NCBI GenBank assembly: GCA_963704535.1
Contig: OY969916.1
Location: forward strand, 10,602,001-10,666,000
DNA length: 64,000 bases
Direction: 5' to 3'
From: G963704535 sp963704535
GTDB lineage: Bacteria; Chloroflexota; Chloroflexia; Chloroflexales; Roseiflexaceae
Below the pieces are notes generated by a model, which had not been told where the DNA came from, searched no databases, and saw only the letters and a list, made by a program, of their open reading frames with translations. Positions 54,342 to 61,799 of this stretch are shown here, one piece after another; the first letter of the stretch is position 1; every line of letters starts with the position of its first letter. A program made the translations under genes and the position numbers.

Positions 54342-55124
54342 ATGATCGAACGTTTAGCTCCAAAAACGATCCAGTGGGATTTGCACTATATGGAGCACGC
54401 CCAGCGCTACGAATTCTTTGCGCCGCGCTGTGCCGGTCGCCGCGTGTTGGATGCAGCCTGCGGCATTGGGTTTGGAACACGGATCATAGCCGAGCACGGC
54501 GCCGCGCTGGTGGTCGGGCTTGATAATGCGCCTGATGCGATCACGTACGCAGACGCACACTATCAGCATCCGTCTTCCAAGTTTGTCGTCGGCGATTGTG
54601 AGGCGCTGGAGCAGCTCGGCATGACATTTGATGTCGTCATGAGTTTTGAAACCATCGAGCACATTCACAATCCCGAGCGCTTTGTGGACGCGGTACACGC
54701 TGTGCTTGGACCTGGTGGCCTGTTCATTTGCAGCACGCCCAACATCCTACGCCATTCGCTGGCACCGGGGCGCGCAAGGCTTGACAATCCGTTCCATGTG
54801 TCCGAGATGCACTTTGCTGATTTCAAGGCGTGCTTTAGCCGCCGTTTCGCTGTAAAAGAAGCCTACTATCAGACCGAACATCCAGCCTATTTACGCTATA
54901 TGGAGATGCAGCGCGAGTTGAGGCGCTTTCATCAGGCCGTGACGATCAGTCGGCTGCTGCGTTTCGAGAACCGCGTACGCGCGTTCCTGGGCCGGGCTAC
55001 GCTGGCGTTTGATCTTGATCCTCCAGCTTGGGAACGCCCGCTCCCAGGGGACTACCTGCTCGAACCGCTTCAGGAGCCCGACGACTGGCATAAAACCTTT
55101 ATTCTGGTGGGGGAGCGCCAATAG
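54342..55124 (+). CDS. Class I SAM-dependent methyltransferase
   Basis: 260 residues from ATG at 54342 (MIERLAPKTIQWDLHYMEHA); the frame is open further upstream but only through repeat DNA. Motif I is RRVLDAACGIGFGTRIIAEH, motif II LVVGLDNAPDAITYA, motif IV FDVVMSFETIEHIHNPERFV, and LGPGGLFICSTPN follows. This resembles Methyltransf_11/23 enzymes of nucleotide-sugar and glycan pathways. It lies after wzt, so it could provide the methyl cap read by the Wzt C-terminal domain; that link is inference. Confidence 0.87.
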   Translation: MIERLAPKTIQWDLHYMEHAQRYEFFAPRCAGRRVLDAACGIGFGTRIIAEHGAALVVGLDNAPDAITYADAHYQHPSSKFVVGDCEALEQLGMTFDVVMSFETIEHIHNPERFVDAVHAVLGPGGLFICSTPNILRHSLAPGRARLDNPFHVSEMHFADFKACFSRRFAVKEAYYQTEHPAYLRYMEMQRELRRFHQAVTISRLLRFENRVRAFLGRATLAFDLDPPAWERPLPGDYLLEPLQEPDDWHKTFILVGERQ

Positions 55125-55137
55125 CTGTGCTGGGTAG

Positions 55138-56457
55138 ATGAATATTACCTTCTGCGCCTATGACGGCCCCAACTATGTTGGCGGGCCAAACGCCTGGCTG
55201 CGGCGCCTGCTACCCCAGCTCCAGGCCCAGGGCATCCGGCCGCGCGTGCTCTTGTTGCTGACCGCCGCCCCAGAGCTTTGCCCAACCCTCCAGGCACTGT
55301 CTCGCCAGGGCATCGAGTGCCGGCACCGCCGCTGGCCGGTTTATACGGAACAGGCGGTACACTGGCTGCTCAAGCAATTGGCCGACGACCCGCCGGATGT
55401 GTTCGTCCCTAATCTCATGGTTCCGGCATACTACGCGGCGGGCTGGGCGCGCGCGGCCGGCATCCCGACCGTGGGCATCCTGCACTCGGACGATGCGTTT
55501 CATCGCGGGCTGCTGCGCGAGTTTGTCTTTGGCGCGCCGGCCTGCCGCCTCTCGGCGCTGGTGTGCGTCTCCAGGTTCCTTGAACAGGTGGTGCGCGCGC
55601 TGCGTCCTGCCGAGACACAGGTGTGGCGTCTCCCGTATGGCGCCCCGATCCCAGGTGAGGTCGCGCAAGCACCCAATGCTCGGTTCCGGCTGGCCTACGT
55701 CGGAAGACTGGTTGAGGAACAGAAGCATATCTCCGATGTCACACGGGCGCTCTGCCGCGTCACCCGCATCATTCCATCGACCGAAGGAGTGATCTACGGT
55801 GATGGCCCGGCGCGCGGGATGGTCGAGCAGATCGTGCGGGAGGCCGGGGATGACCTACCGGTACGCCTGGCCGGCAGAGTCGATAGCGACCAGATCCAGC
55901 GGCAGCTTCTGTCGTGCCATGCGCTGCTGCTCCTTTCCGACCACGAGGGTCTGCCGATCGCGTTGATGGAGGCGATGGCCTGCGGCGTGGTGCCGATCTG
56001 CCGATCCATTCGCAGCGGCGTGGCCGAGCTGGTCGAGCACAACGTGACCGGCCTGCTGGTCGAGGAGGGCGGCGACGACGTGCTTGCTGCGGTTCGCAGG
56101 CTGGTCGATGAGCCGGGGCTGTGGGAGCGGTTGTCGCGGGCGGCGCGGGCGAAGATCGAGCTGGAGTACTCCGAGCAGAGGGCGGCTGCCGAATGGCGGC
56201 GGATGCTGTTGACGTTGCAGGGCGAGCGCGAAACGCGCCAGCCGGTACGAATTCCAGCCCACCTGCATCTCCCACCCGTTCATCCCGCCCTGGCGCGCGA
56301 GGATCGGCGCCGGCCGCCTGCCCACGTCCGGCTGCTTCGGCAGGGCCGGCGAGTTGTCCGAGGGGTCCGGTATCGGCTGCGAAGAGCGGTGGCCGTGCTC
56401 CAGGCGCTGCGCGAGCTGGCGGCGCGCATGCTTGCCGAAGGATCAATCAATGGCTAA
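55138..56457 (+). CDS. Glycosyltransferase family 4
   Basis: 439 residues, GT-B fold. N-terminal ITFCAYDGPNYVGGPNAWLR, donor-site RLAYVGRLVEEQKHISDVTR, LLLLSDHEGLPIALMEAMAC and GVVPICRSIRSGVAELVEHN; the E-x7-E pair is EGLPIALME. The C-terminal about 70 residues are very basic (HPALAREDRRRPPAHVRLLR), longer than usual and possibly membrane-associating. The next methyltransferase overlaps its end by 8 nt. Sugar specificity unknown. Confidence 0.88.
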   Translation: MNITFCAYDGPNYVGGPNAWLRRLLPQLQAQGIRPRVLLLLTAAPELCPTLQALSRQGIECRHRRWPVYTEQAVHWLLKQLADDPPDVFVPNLMVPAYYAAGWARAAGIPTVGILHSDDAFHRGLLREFVFGAPACRLSALVCVSRFLEQVVRALRPAETQVWRLPYGAPIPGEVAQAPNARFRLAYVGRLVEEQKHISDVTRALCRVTRIIPSTEGVIYGDGPARGMVEQIVREAGDDLPVRLAGRVDSDQIQRQLLSCHALLLLSDHEGLPIALMEAMACGVVPICRSIRSGVAELVEHNVTGLLVEEGGDDVLAAVRRLVDEPGLWERLSRAARAKIELEYSEQRAAAEWRRMLLTLQGERETRQPVRIPAHLHLPPVHPALAREDRRRPPAHVRLLRQGRRVVRGVRYRLRRAVAVLQALRELAARMLAEGSING

Positions 56458-57226
56458 CCGTCAAAACAACTGGCGCGGCCGGCTCAAGCCCTGGGCGCCA
56501 CCGATCCTGCTCGACCTGTACCGCAGAATCCGGTGGCCCGCTGGGCATGAACCCGCCACGTCCTATGGGCAAGGTGATTTATTTCGCCTGCCTGCCCGCC
56601 CGCTTGGCGCGCTCTTCGCTGGCATCGAGCGGATGGAGGTCGCCGCGCCCGTGTCGCAGGCCGGTCGCCGAGACGACTGGGTCATGCCGCTGAACGAGCT
56701 GCTGATCCTGGCGGCGATCTGCAAGCACGCCCAACCGCAACGGGTCTTCGAGATCGGCACCTACACCGGCGTATCGACGCTGTTCATGGCGCTGAACGCG
56801 CCCGACGAGGCCGAGGTCTTCACGCTCGACCTCGACCCGGCTGCGCGCGATACCCACCGGCACGGGTTGGGCGTCGGCGGGTTCCCGGCCTTCGAGGTCG
56901 GCGGCGCGTATCAGGGCACACCAGCCGCCGCCAGGGTGCGCCAGCTCTACGGCCCGTCGGCCACCTACGACTACAGCGCCTTCGAGCACACGATCGATCT
57001 GGTGCTGGTCGACGCCGACCACACCTACGAGTTCGTCAAACAGGACACCGCGACGGCTTTCAGGCTGCTGCGACCGGGCGGCATCATCGTCTGGGACGAC
57101 TACCTGTGGGACGCGCGCTACCCGGAGTGCGAGGGCGTGACCCGCTGCGTCAACGAGGTCGCCGAGGGGCGGTCGGTGTTCCGCATCGACGGCAGCCGGC
57201 TGGCGATCTATCTGGATGGTCAGTAG
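56450..57226 (+). CDS. Class I SAM-dependent methyltransferase (Methyltransf_24 type)
   Basis: 258 residues, starting ATG 56450 inside the end of the previous gene with AAGGA upstream. Motif I QRVFEIGTYTGVSTLFMAL and the C-terminal IDLVLVDADHTYEFVKQDTA, LLRPGGIIVWDDYLW match the O-methyltransferase/Methyltransf_24 group, in which VDADHxYE and WDDY are metal- and SAM-site features. Typical targets are sugars or small hydroxylated compounds. Part of the same operon as its GT neighbours. Confidence 0.86.
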   Translation: MANRQNNWRGRLKPWAPPILLDLYRRIRWPAGHEPATSYGQGDLFRLPARPLGALFAGIERMEVAAPVSQAGRRDDWVMPLNELLILAAICKHAQPQRVFEIGTYTGVSTLFMALNAPDEAEVFTLDLDPAARDTHRHGLGVGGFPAFEVGGAYQGTPAAARVRQLYGPSATYDYSAFEHTIDLVLVDADHTYEFVKQDTATAFRLLRPGGIIVWDDYLWDARYPECEGVTRCVNEVAEGRSVFRIDGSRLAIYLDGQ

Positions 57227-57229
57227 TCA

Positions 57230-58462
57230 ATGGACAAGCTCCGCATCCTGGCGCTCTCCAACTTCTACCCGCCCCACTACATCGGCGGCTACGAGCTGGG
57301 CTGCCGCGACGTCGTCGAAGCACTGCGGCGGCGCGGCCACGAGGTCGGCGTCCTGACCAGCACGTATGGGCTGCGGCGGCCGGCGCAGGATGGGCAGGTG
57401 TACCGCTGGCTGCGCTCCGACCTGGGCATCCGGGCCAGCTCGCCGGCCCGCTACTGGCTCACGCTGTTCAGGAACGAGCTGTGTGCCCGGCGCGCGTTCA
57501 CGCGGTTGGTGGCGCGGCTGCGGCCGGAGGTCGTGTATGTCTGGAACGCCCGCTTCATCTCGCTCGCGCCGGCGCTGATGGCCCAGCGGATGGGCATCCC
57601 GGTCTGCTACTACATCTCCGACGAGTGGCTGGCGCAGTGGGAAGCGATCGACCGCTGGCGCCGGACGCCGGGGCGCGCGGCCCCGTACGCGATCAAGCGG
57701 CTGCTCGACGGGCTGCTGGAACGCATCGGCGGTCGGACCTGCCCGTGCGGCCTGAACCTCGATCACGTCCAGTGTACCAGCCGGCATTTGAAAGAAGCGG
57801 CGATGGCGGCGGGCAAGCCTGTGGCGCATGCCCCCGTCGTCCACTGGGGCATCGACCTAGACCGGTTTCCGTTTCGCGTCGGTACGTCCGGCCCTCCGGC
57901 GCGCCTGCTCTATGTCGGCCAACTCACGGCCAAGAAGGGCGTGCATACGGCGATCGAGGCGCTGCGCCTGCTGGCCGAGCAGGGCCACCGCCAGCTCACG
58001 CTGACGATCGCGGGTGGGACGGTCACGCCCGAGTACGAGGCCCAACTGCGGGCGCTCGTCCTCGCCTACGGCCTGGAGCCGCAGGTGCGCTTCACCGGCA
58101 TGCTGCCGCGCGAGCGGCTGCCGACGCTCTATCGGGAGCACGACATCCTAGTGTTCCCATCGGTCTGGGACGAGCCGTTCAGCATCACGCTGCTGGAGGC
58201 CATGGCCTCCGGGCTGGCGGTCGTCGGCACCACGACCGGCGGCAGCGCCGAGATCCTGCGGCACGGCGCCAATGCGCTGGTCTTCCCGAAGGAGGACGCC
58301 GCCGCCTGCGCGGCGCAGATCGCGGCGCTGCTGGGCGACCCGGCCCAGTTCGAGCGCATCCGGGTGGGCGGCCGGCGCACGGTCGCCGAGCGCTTTACGA
58401 TCGGGGCGATGGTGGAGCGGGTTGAGGGATTGTTGGGTGAAGCGGTTGGGTGGGGGGCCTAA
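57230..58462 (+). CDS. Glycosyltransferase family 4
   Basis: 410 residues. N-terminal LRILALSNFYPPHYIGGYEL, donor-domain ARLLYVGQLTAKKGVHTAIE, LTIAGGTVTPEYEAQLRAL, and VWDEPFSITLLEAMASGLAV with the GT4 E-x7-E motif. ATG at 57230 is 3 nt after the methyltransferase stop. Its TAA lies inside a GCCTAAC heptamer at 58458-58464. A roughly 60-bp imperfect copy of its 3' end occurs at 60077-60135, marking rearrangement of the segment between. Confidence 0.89.
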   Translation: MDKLRILALSNFYPPHYIGGYELGCRDVVEALRRRGHEVGVLTSTYGLRRPAQDGQVYRWLRSDLGIRASSPARYWLTLFRNELCARRAFTRLVARLRPEVVYVWNARFISLAPALMAQRMGIPVCYYISDEWLAQWEAIDRWRRTPGRAAPYAIKRLLDGLLERIGGRTCPCGLNLDHVQCTSRHLKEAAMAAGKPVAHAPVVHWGIDLDRFPFRVGTSGPPARLLYVGQLTAKKGVHTAIEALRLLAEQGHRQLTLTIAGGTVTPEYEAQLRALVLAYGLEPQVRFTGMLPRERLPTLYREHDILVFPSVWDEPFSITLLEAMASGLAVVGTTTGGSAEILRHGANALVFPKEDAAACAAQIAALLGDPAQFERIRVGGRRTVAERFTIGAMVERVEGLLGEAVGWGA

Positions 58463-58482
58463 CGGCCATCATTCAGCCGCTC

Positions 58483-58579
58483 ATTGCGCGAGTACGGCAT
58501 CAATAGCGTGAGCTATGCTTGGGCTGACCAGAGCTACGGTGGCGATTTGATCGAATGGGCTGCCAAGGTGCTAGGTTAG
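58483..58579 (+). pseudogene. Transposase C-terminal remnant (IS5-like)
   Basis: The frame reads LREYGINSVSYAWADQSYGG then DLIEWAAKVLG and stops at 58577-58579. The WADQxYxGxLxEW pattern matches the second catalytic-Asp region of IS5-group DDE transposases. No start or upstream part is present, so it is a fragment. Confidence 0.55.
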
Positions 58580-59121
58580 TTTTTTACCTTTTTTACTATA
58601 ATTCTGACAGATAGTGTCCCCTTATTATCTGTGTAACAGTCCGGAGCGATATAACAGGTCTCAGCATCATTTGCTCCTAAGTAAAGAGAACCGGGCGCAG
58701 GGGCAATGAAGTGCTTGTAAGTGCCTACCCTAAAATATACGTCTTCTCGAATATATCCTATTAACTCACAATGATTTGCAGAACGAAAAAGCAGCAAATC
58801 AGGCTTTTCCCCAAAGTTACCGCCCGGCCCTCTCGGACCTAAACCGCAATCCCAATTCGCTTCCTCTCCTTCAACAATGATTTGAACGTCATCACCTTCC
58901 TGTAGTATGATGGGGGTGTTAGTGAATGGTTGGTGTTTAGAAGCAGGTATTACAGCAAAGTAGACATACTCTTGTGCAGGGAGGCGTTGATCGAGCAATA
59001 TCCGAGTTGACCAAATGGTGGCTCCAGCACCAATTGCAGCAGCAAGGATGGCGCCTACAAAGCCCCATACTACTTCGCGACGTGATGCGGGTTTACCAGA
59101 AGGTGTTCGCTGCTGGCTCAT
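58576..59121 (-). CDS. Membrane-anchored protein with PA-IL/LecA-like lectin fold
   Basis: 181 residues. One transmembrane helix near the N-terminus (VVWGFVGAILAAAIGAGATI, about 18-37) follows a basic start, placing the rest outside the cytosol. The exported part contains EGEEANWDCGLGPRGPGG, LIGYIREDVYFRVGTYKHFI, GSLYLGANDAET and DNKGTLSVRIIVKK. The LYLGxND ... DNxGxLSV pattern resembles PA-IL/LecA-type galactose-binding lectins, whose Ca-binding residues lie in that ND/DN region. Codon use is more AT-rich than its neighbours, suggesting acquisition. It is encoded opposite to the attC-like site at 59263. Sugar binding is inferred only. Confidence 0.7.
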   Translation of the reverse strand: MSQQRTPSGKPASRREVVWGFVGAILAAAIGAGATIWSTRILLDQRLPAQEYVYFAVIPASKHQPFTNTPIILQEGDDVQIIVEGEEANWDCGLGPRGPGGNFGEKPDLLLFRSANHCELIGYIREDVYFRVGTYKHFIAPAPGSLYLGANDAETCYIAPDCYTDNKGTLSVRIIVKKVKN

Positions 59122-59262
59122 GTTGTGTCTCCCTCGATCTCTCTGGCAGTTGCTATGTGATACGTGCTAAAATAGTCGAAGGTTTCAGTCTAGCCACCAG
59201 GAATTTTGGCAGTCACACAGAGGCTCTGTACTCATCGCTTGGTTATAAGGGTGCAGTAAGCG

Positions 59263-59362
59263 GCCCAACGGTCTGCGTCAGCCGCCGGCGGGAAGGCGTT
59301 GCCGTGCTCGCACAGCGTAAAATGGCCCCGATCTCGCCGGTCGGCTGCACGCGGTGTTAGGC
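59263..59362 (+). other. attC-like integron recombination site
   Basis: Begins GCCCAAC (RYYYAAC) and ends GTTAGGC (GTTRRRY), 100 bp. The inner arms GCGTCAGCCG...CCGGCG and CGCCGGTCGGCTGCACGC are complementary with extra unpaired bases on one strand only, the hallmark of attC hairpins, plus a short unpaired spacer next to the core boxes. A second GCCTAACGG...TCAGCCGC half-site lies at 58458, without a visible partner. No integron integrase is in the window. Confidence 0.6.
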
Positions 59363-59426
59363 TACATTGACGGAGCGGTACAGGCTGGAAGCCGTGACAG
59401 GTCTCGACCCCCGCACAGGGCTTCGA

Positions 59427-59918
59427 TCAAAGATCGAGGGTTCGCAGACCGTTCATACCAAGGATCAACGAGACTTCGCCGCCATGATGCAGATCATGTT
59501 CCATCACATGGTAGATCACCCAACTGCGCGATACCTCGTACACCTGACCGTCCCATTCATCCGGGAAGGTCTTGGCGCAGTCGCCGGGTGTCCAGCGCTG
59601 CAAGCGGGCTTCGATGAATGCCCACGCCTCATCGAGGCCGCGTACCAGTTCGAGTGCGCTGCGTGCTGGTGAATCACGTTGGCCCCACGACATGTACTCG
59701 GTCATCGCTTCGTCGTCATCCTGGAGGGTGCCGCTGAACCACCCTGCCCTGACAGAAATGATGTGCTGCACAATCTGCCCCAACGGCCACATATGCGCGG
59801 CAGGTTGCAGCAAGAGTTGCTCATTCGTCAGCGGTGCGATGCAGTCGCGCAGCTTTTCATGATAGCCCCGCCAGTTCTCATAGATCACATCCAGCGTCGA
59901 TCGGGTTTGCTCTTGCAC
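59427..59918 (-). CDS. DinB-family protein
   Basis: About 163 residues in a four-helix-bundle, metal-binding family. GTG at 59918 is chosen for the perfect AAGGAGG site five bases upstream; the frame is open to 59975 but without a site. The pattern ENWRGYHEKLRDCIAPLTNE, HMWPLGQIVQHIISVRAGWF and WVIYHVMEHDLHHGGEVSLI carries the expected His residues (PLGQIVQH, HVMEHDLHH) for a metal site. Family members include thiol-S-transferases and damage-inducible proteins; the substrate is unknown. It lies in the accessory block between the attC-like site and HigBA. Confidence 0.85.
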   Translation of the reverse strand: MQEQTRSTLDVIYENWRGYHEKLRDCIAPLTNEQLLLQPAAHMWPLGQIVQHIISVRAGWFSGTLQDDDEAMTEYMSWGQRDSPARSALELVRGLDEAWAFIEARLQRWTPGDCAKTFPDEWDGQVYEVSRSWVIYHVMEHDLHHGGEVSLILGMNGLRTLDL

Positions 59919-59947
59919 CTGTTCCTCCTTGAGAATCAATATCCTCG

Positions 59948-59953
59948 ATTGTA
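59948..59953 (-). promoter_or_regulatory. -10 box for the DinB-family gene
   Basis: On the minus strand TGCTACAAT gives an extended -10 (TGn plus TACAAT), 30 nt before the GTG at 59918. No convincing -35. Confidence 0.45.
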
Positions 59954-60076
59954 GCACCATAATGCTCTCCCTCATTTAGGTGCCTGTTCAGTTCGGTATT
60001 TTCTGCCTTGAGTGTCCTCGCCTGCACCGACCAGAAGACCCGTTGCTTAATCGTTGACGTTTCAGCGAGCCAGCAG

Positions 60077-60135
60077 GCCGGCGCAGCGCCGAGGAGCGCT
60101 TTACGATCGGGGGCGATGGTGGAGCGGGTTGAGGG
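60077..60135 (+). pseudogene. Decayed copy of a glycosyltransferase 3' end
   Basis: GCCGGCGCA ... GCGCTTTACGATCGG(G)GGCGATGGTGGAGCG matches 58371-58430 (the AERFTIGAMVERVEGL end of the 57230 gene) with small indels that break the frame. It marks the far side of the accessory block 58463-60076. Confidence 0.65.
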
Positions 60136-60156
60136 GTTCTTGTATGGGGCAGTATT

Positions 60157-60531
60157 TTAGGCTGCTGCCCGCGTCGGATAGGACTGAATCAGCACGTCGG
60201 CCGGAATACCTAGGCCCGTATGTAGGCGCCGGATCATCTCTAAGGTTAGCGGCCGTTTCCGATTCAGCACCTCCGATACGCGCGCCCGACTACCCAGGTA
60301 CGGCTCCAAATCACGCCGCGCAAGTCCGCGACTTTCAAGGTGATACACAATCGCTTCGATCGGGTCAGGGGCGGCGATCGGGTGTCTGTGGGCTTCATAC
60401 GCTTCGACAAGCGTGGTCAAGAGGTCGAGCCGATCGCCGTCAGGTGTATCCGGTTCGGCGGCAAACAACTGCTCAATTTCGGCCAGTGCCGCGTGATAGT
60501 CAGCTTCGGTTTTGATCGGGCGAATGTCCAT
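60157..60531 (-). CDS. higA: HigA-type antitoxin
   Basis: 124 residues. The N-terminus IRPIKTEADYHAALAEIEQL and the C-terminal XRE-type helix-turn-helix RRDLEPYLGSRARVSEVLNR followed by RPLTLEMIRRLHTGLGIPAD are characteristic of HigA antitoxins. ATG at 60531 follows CACGGAGA; the longer start at 60549 is less likely. It lies 14 nt after the toxin gene in the reversed (toxin-first) order usual for HigBA. Expected to neutralise HigB and, with it, repress the shared promoter at 60845-60873. Confidence 0.9.
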   Translation of the reverse strand: MDIRPIKTEADYHAALAEIEQLFAAEPDTPDGDRLDLLTTLVEAYEAHRHPIAAPDPIEAIVYHLESRGLARRDLEPYLGSRARVSEVLNRKRPLTLEMIRRLHTGLGIPADVLIQSYPTRAAA

Positions 60532-60545
60532 ATTCTCTCCGTGCC

Positions 60546-60839
60546 TCAAATGGTCGCGGCATCAACCTGGTCGTAGTCGTGGTGGGTACCGATAAAGCGG
60601 ATATAGACGATCTGATAGGCATAATTGATGGCAACCACGAGTCGATAGTGATTACCGCGAATGTTAAACACAACCCGGTTGTTGGCAATGATACTAGCGG
60701 TGGCATACACCTGCCGAATGTCGTTTGGCGATGCCCAAGTGGCACGCTGCGTGTCGTGATACCAGGCTTTGAGTGTCTGTTCAGCGCTGGGATGCTGTTC
60801 CCAGAACGCGCGCAAGGTTTTGCGGGCAATGATACGCAT
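60546..60839 (-). CDS. higB: HigB-type toxin (mRNA interferase)
   Basis: 97 residues, RelE/HigB fold. The family pattern is full: MRIIARKTLRAFWEQHPSAE, LKAWYHDTQRATWASPNDIR, NRVVFNIRGNHYRLVVAINY and VYIRFIGTHHDYDQVDA, with the basic and His residues of the ribosome-dependent mRNA-cutting site near the C-terminus. ATG at 60839 lies about where transcription should begin from the promoter at 60845-60873, so the message may be leaderless. Located in the accessory block; it may stabilise that block. Confidence 0.92.
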   Translation of the reverse strand: MRIIARKTLRAFWEQHPSAEQTLKAWYHDTQRATWASPNDIRQVYATASIIANNRVVFNIRGNHYRLVVAINYAYQIVYIRFIGTHHDYDQVDAATI

Positions 60840-60844
60840 AGCGC

Positions 60845-60873
60845 ACTATACCACGATCCCAGGATGGGAGCAA
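60845..60873 (-). promoter_or_regulatory. higBA promoter
   Basis: Minus strand: TTGCTC (60868-60873), 17-nt spacer, TATAGT (60845-60850). The predicted start of transcription falls at or within a few bases of the higB ATG. Confidence 0.6.
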
Positions 60874-61002
60874 GTGATGTGCGCGAGGTGAACAAAAAGA
60901 GGCCGTAATAGTTATGGCTTACTCCTCCCGCACGCGCAGCACAATTTGGCAGATACGAATATAGTCACTATTTGTAGATATCGCAAGTACGCATATTTAT
61001 GT

Positions 61003-61013
61003 GATACAGTATC
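61003..61013 (+). promoter_or_regulatory. Palindromic operator candidate before the HxlR-type gene
   Basis: GATACAGTATC, a perfect palindrome around A, in an AT-rich stretch 26 nt before the start at 61040. HxlR regulators often bind such sites in their own promoters; autoregulation is inferred. Confidence 0.45.
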
Positions 61014-61039
61014 AGGAAAGATACTAATGGAGAAGCGCC

Positions 61040-61462
61040 ATGTCGAAGCGTTCCTACGACTGCGAGTACGGATGCTCGGTCGAGGCTACCCTGGATGTGA
61101 TCGGCGGCAAGTGGAAAGGGGTGATTCTGTTTCACCTGCTCGACGGGACTATGCGCTTTAATGCGCTGCGACGATTGCTGCCCGATGTCACCCCACGTAT
61201 GCTGACGCTCCAGCTACGCGAGCTTGAGGAGGATGGCGTCATCCTGCGCACGGTCTATGCCGAAGTGCCGCCGCGCGTCGAGTACTGCCTGACGCCGTTC
61301 GGCGCGAGCCTGCGCCCGCTGCTGCTGATGCGCGAGTGGGGGCCGAGTACATTGAGACGATTCGAGCCCACCGAAGCCGGAAGGCTGTCGCGTAGGCGCT
61401 GCTTTAGCTTGCGCCGCTCCGGTTTGTTCCACATATACGGAGAGGAGAAACTCTATGTCTGA
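61040..61462 (+). CDS. HxlR-family transcriptional regulator (C-terminus probably frameshifted)
   Basis: Winged-helix MarR/HxlR regulator. The HxlR signature is clear: CSVEATLDVIGGKWKGVILF, MRFNALRRLLPDVTPRMLTL, QLRELEEDGVILRTVYAEVP, RVEYCLTPFG. ATG at 61040 follows ATGGAGAAGCGCC. After LLLMREWG the protein reads PSTLRRFEPTEAG, but the normal family end is in the next frame: AEYIETIRAHRSRKAVA, stopping at 61395. One G missing from the G5 run at 61338-61342 would explain this, so the tail to 61462 is likely artefactual. The cysteine in YDCEYGCSVE is in the usual HxlR position. Confidence 0.85.
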   Translation: MSKRSYDCEYGCSVEATLDVIGGKWKGVILFHLLDGTMRFNALRRLLPDVTPRMLTLQLRELEEDGVILRTVYAEVPPRVEYCLTPFGASLRPLLLMREWGPSTLRRFEPTEAGRLSRRRCFSLRRSGLFHIYGEEKLYV

Positions 61463-61796
61463 TCAATCAGACCAACACGCGCCTCACACACGTTGCGCTA
61501 TTTGTTCACAACTAGCCGACTTTGAATCGGCCTATCAGAAATATGGCCGGCCGGAGGAAGATACCTACCTGCCAGATGCTTCGAATAAGCTGCTTGTCGT
61601 AAAAGACTTTAAGCCCTATGCCAGTCGCAAACTGGAACTCCAGCAATGTCCTGAGTGTCAAACCTACTATCTTTACCGAACCAATTATGAGTTCTTAGTC
61701 AACGGAAGTGAAGATGAAGAAGAACTGACGCGGTTGACCGATACTGAGGCGGTTGAATACTTGGAACGGCCTGTGCTAGAGCGGCGGATCACCTGA
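61455..61796 (+). CDS. Small hypothetical protein with two CxxC pairs
   Basis: 113 residues, no recognised family. The sequence has CAIC near residue 14 and CPEC near residue 68, spaced like a zinc-ribbon or structural zinc site, and an acidic C-terminus (GSEDEEELTRL). ATG at 61455 follows GGAGAGGAGAAACTCT. The glycosyltransferase ATG at 61800 comes 3 nt after its stop, so it is co-transcribed with that gene. Codon use is less GC-biased than in the glycosyltransferases, hinting at a different origin. Confidence 0.6.
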   Translation: MSDQSDQHAPHTRCAICSQLADFESAYQKYGRPEEDTYLPDASNKLLVVKDFKPYASRKLELQQCPECQTYYLYRTNYEFLVNGSEDEEELTRLTDTEAVEYLERPVLERRIT

Positions 61797-61799
61797 GCT

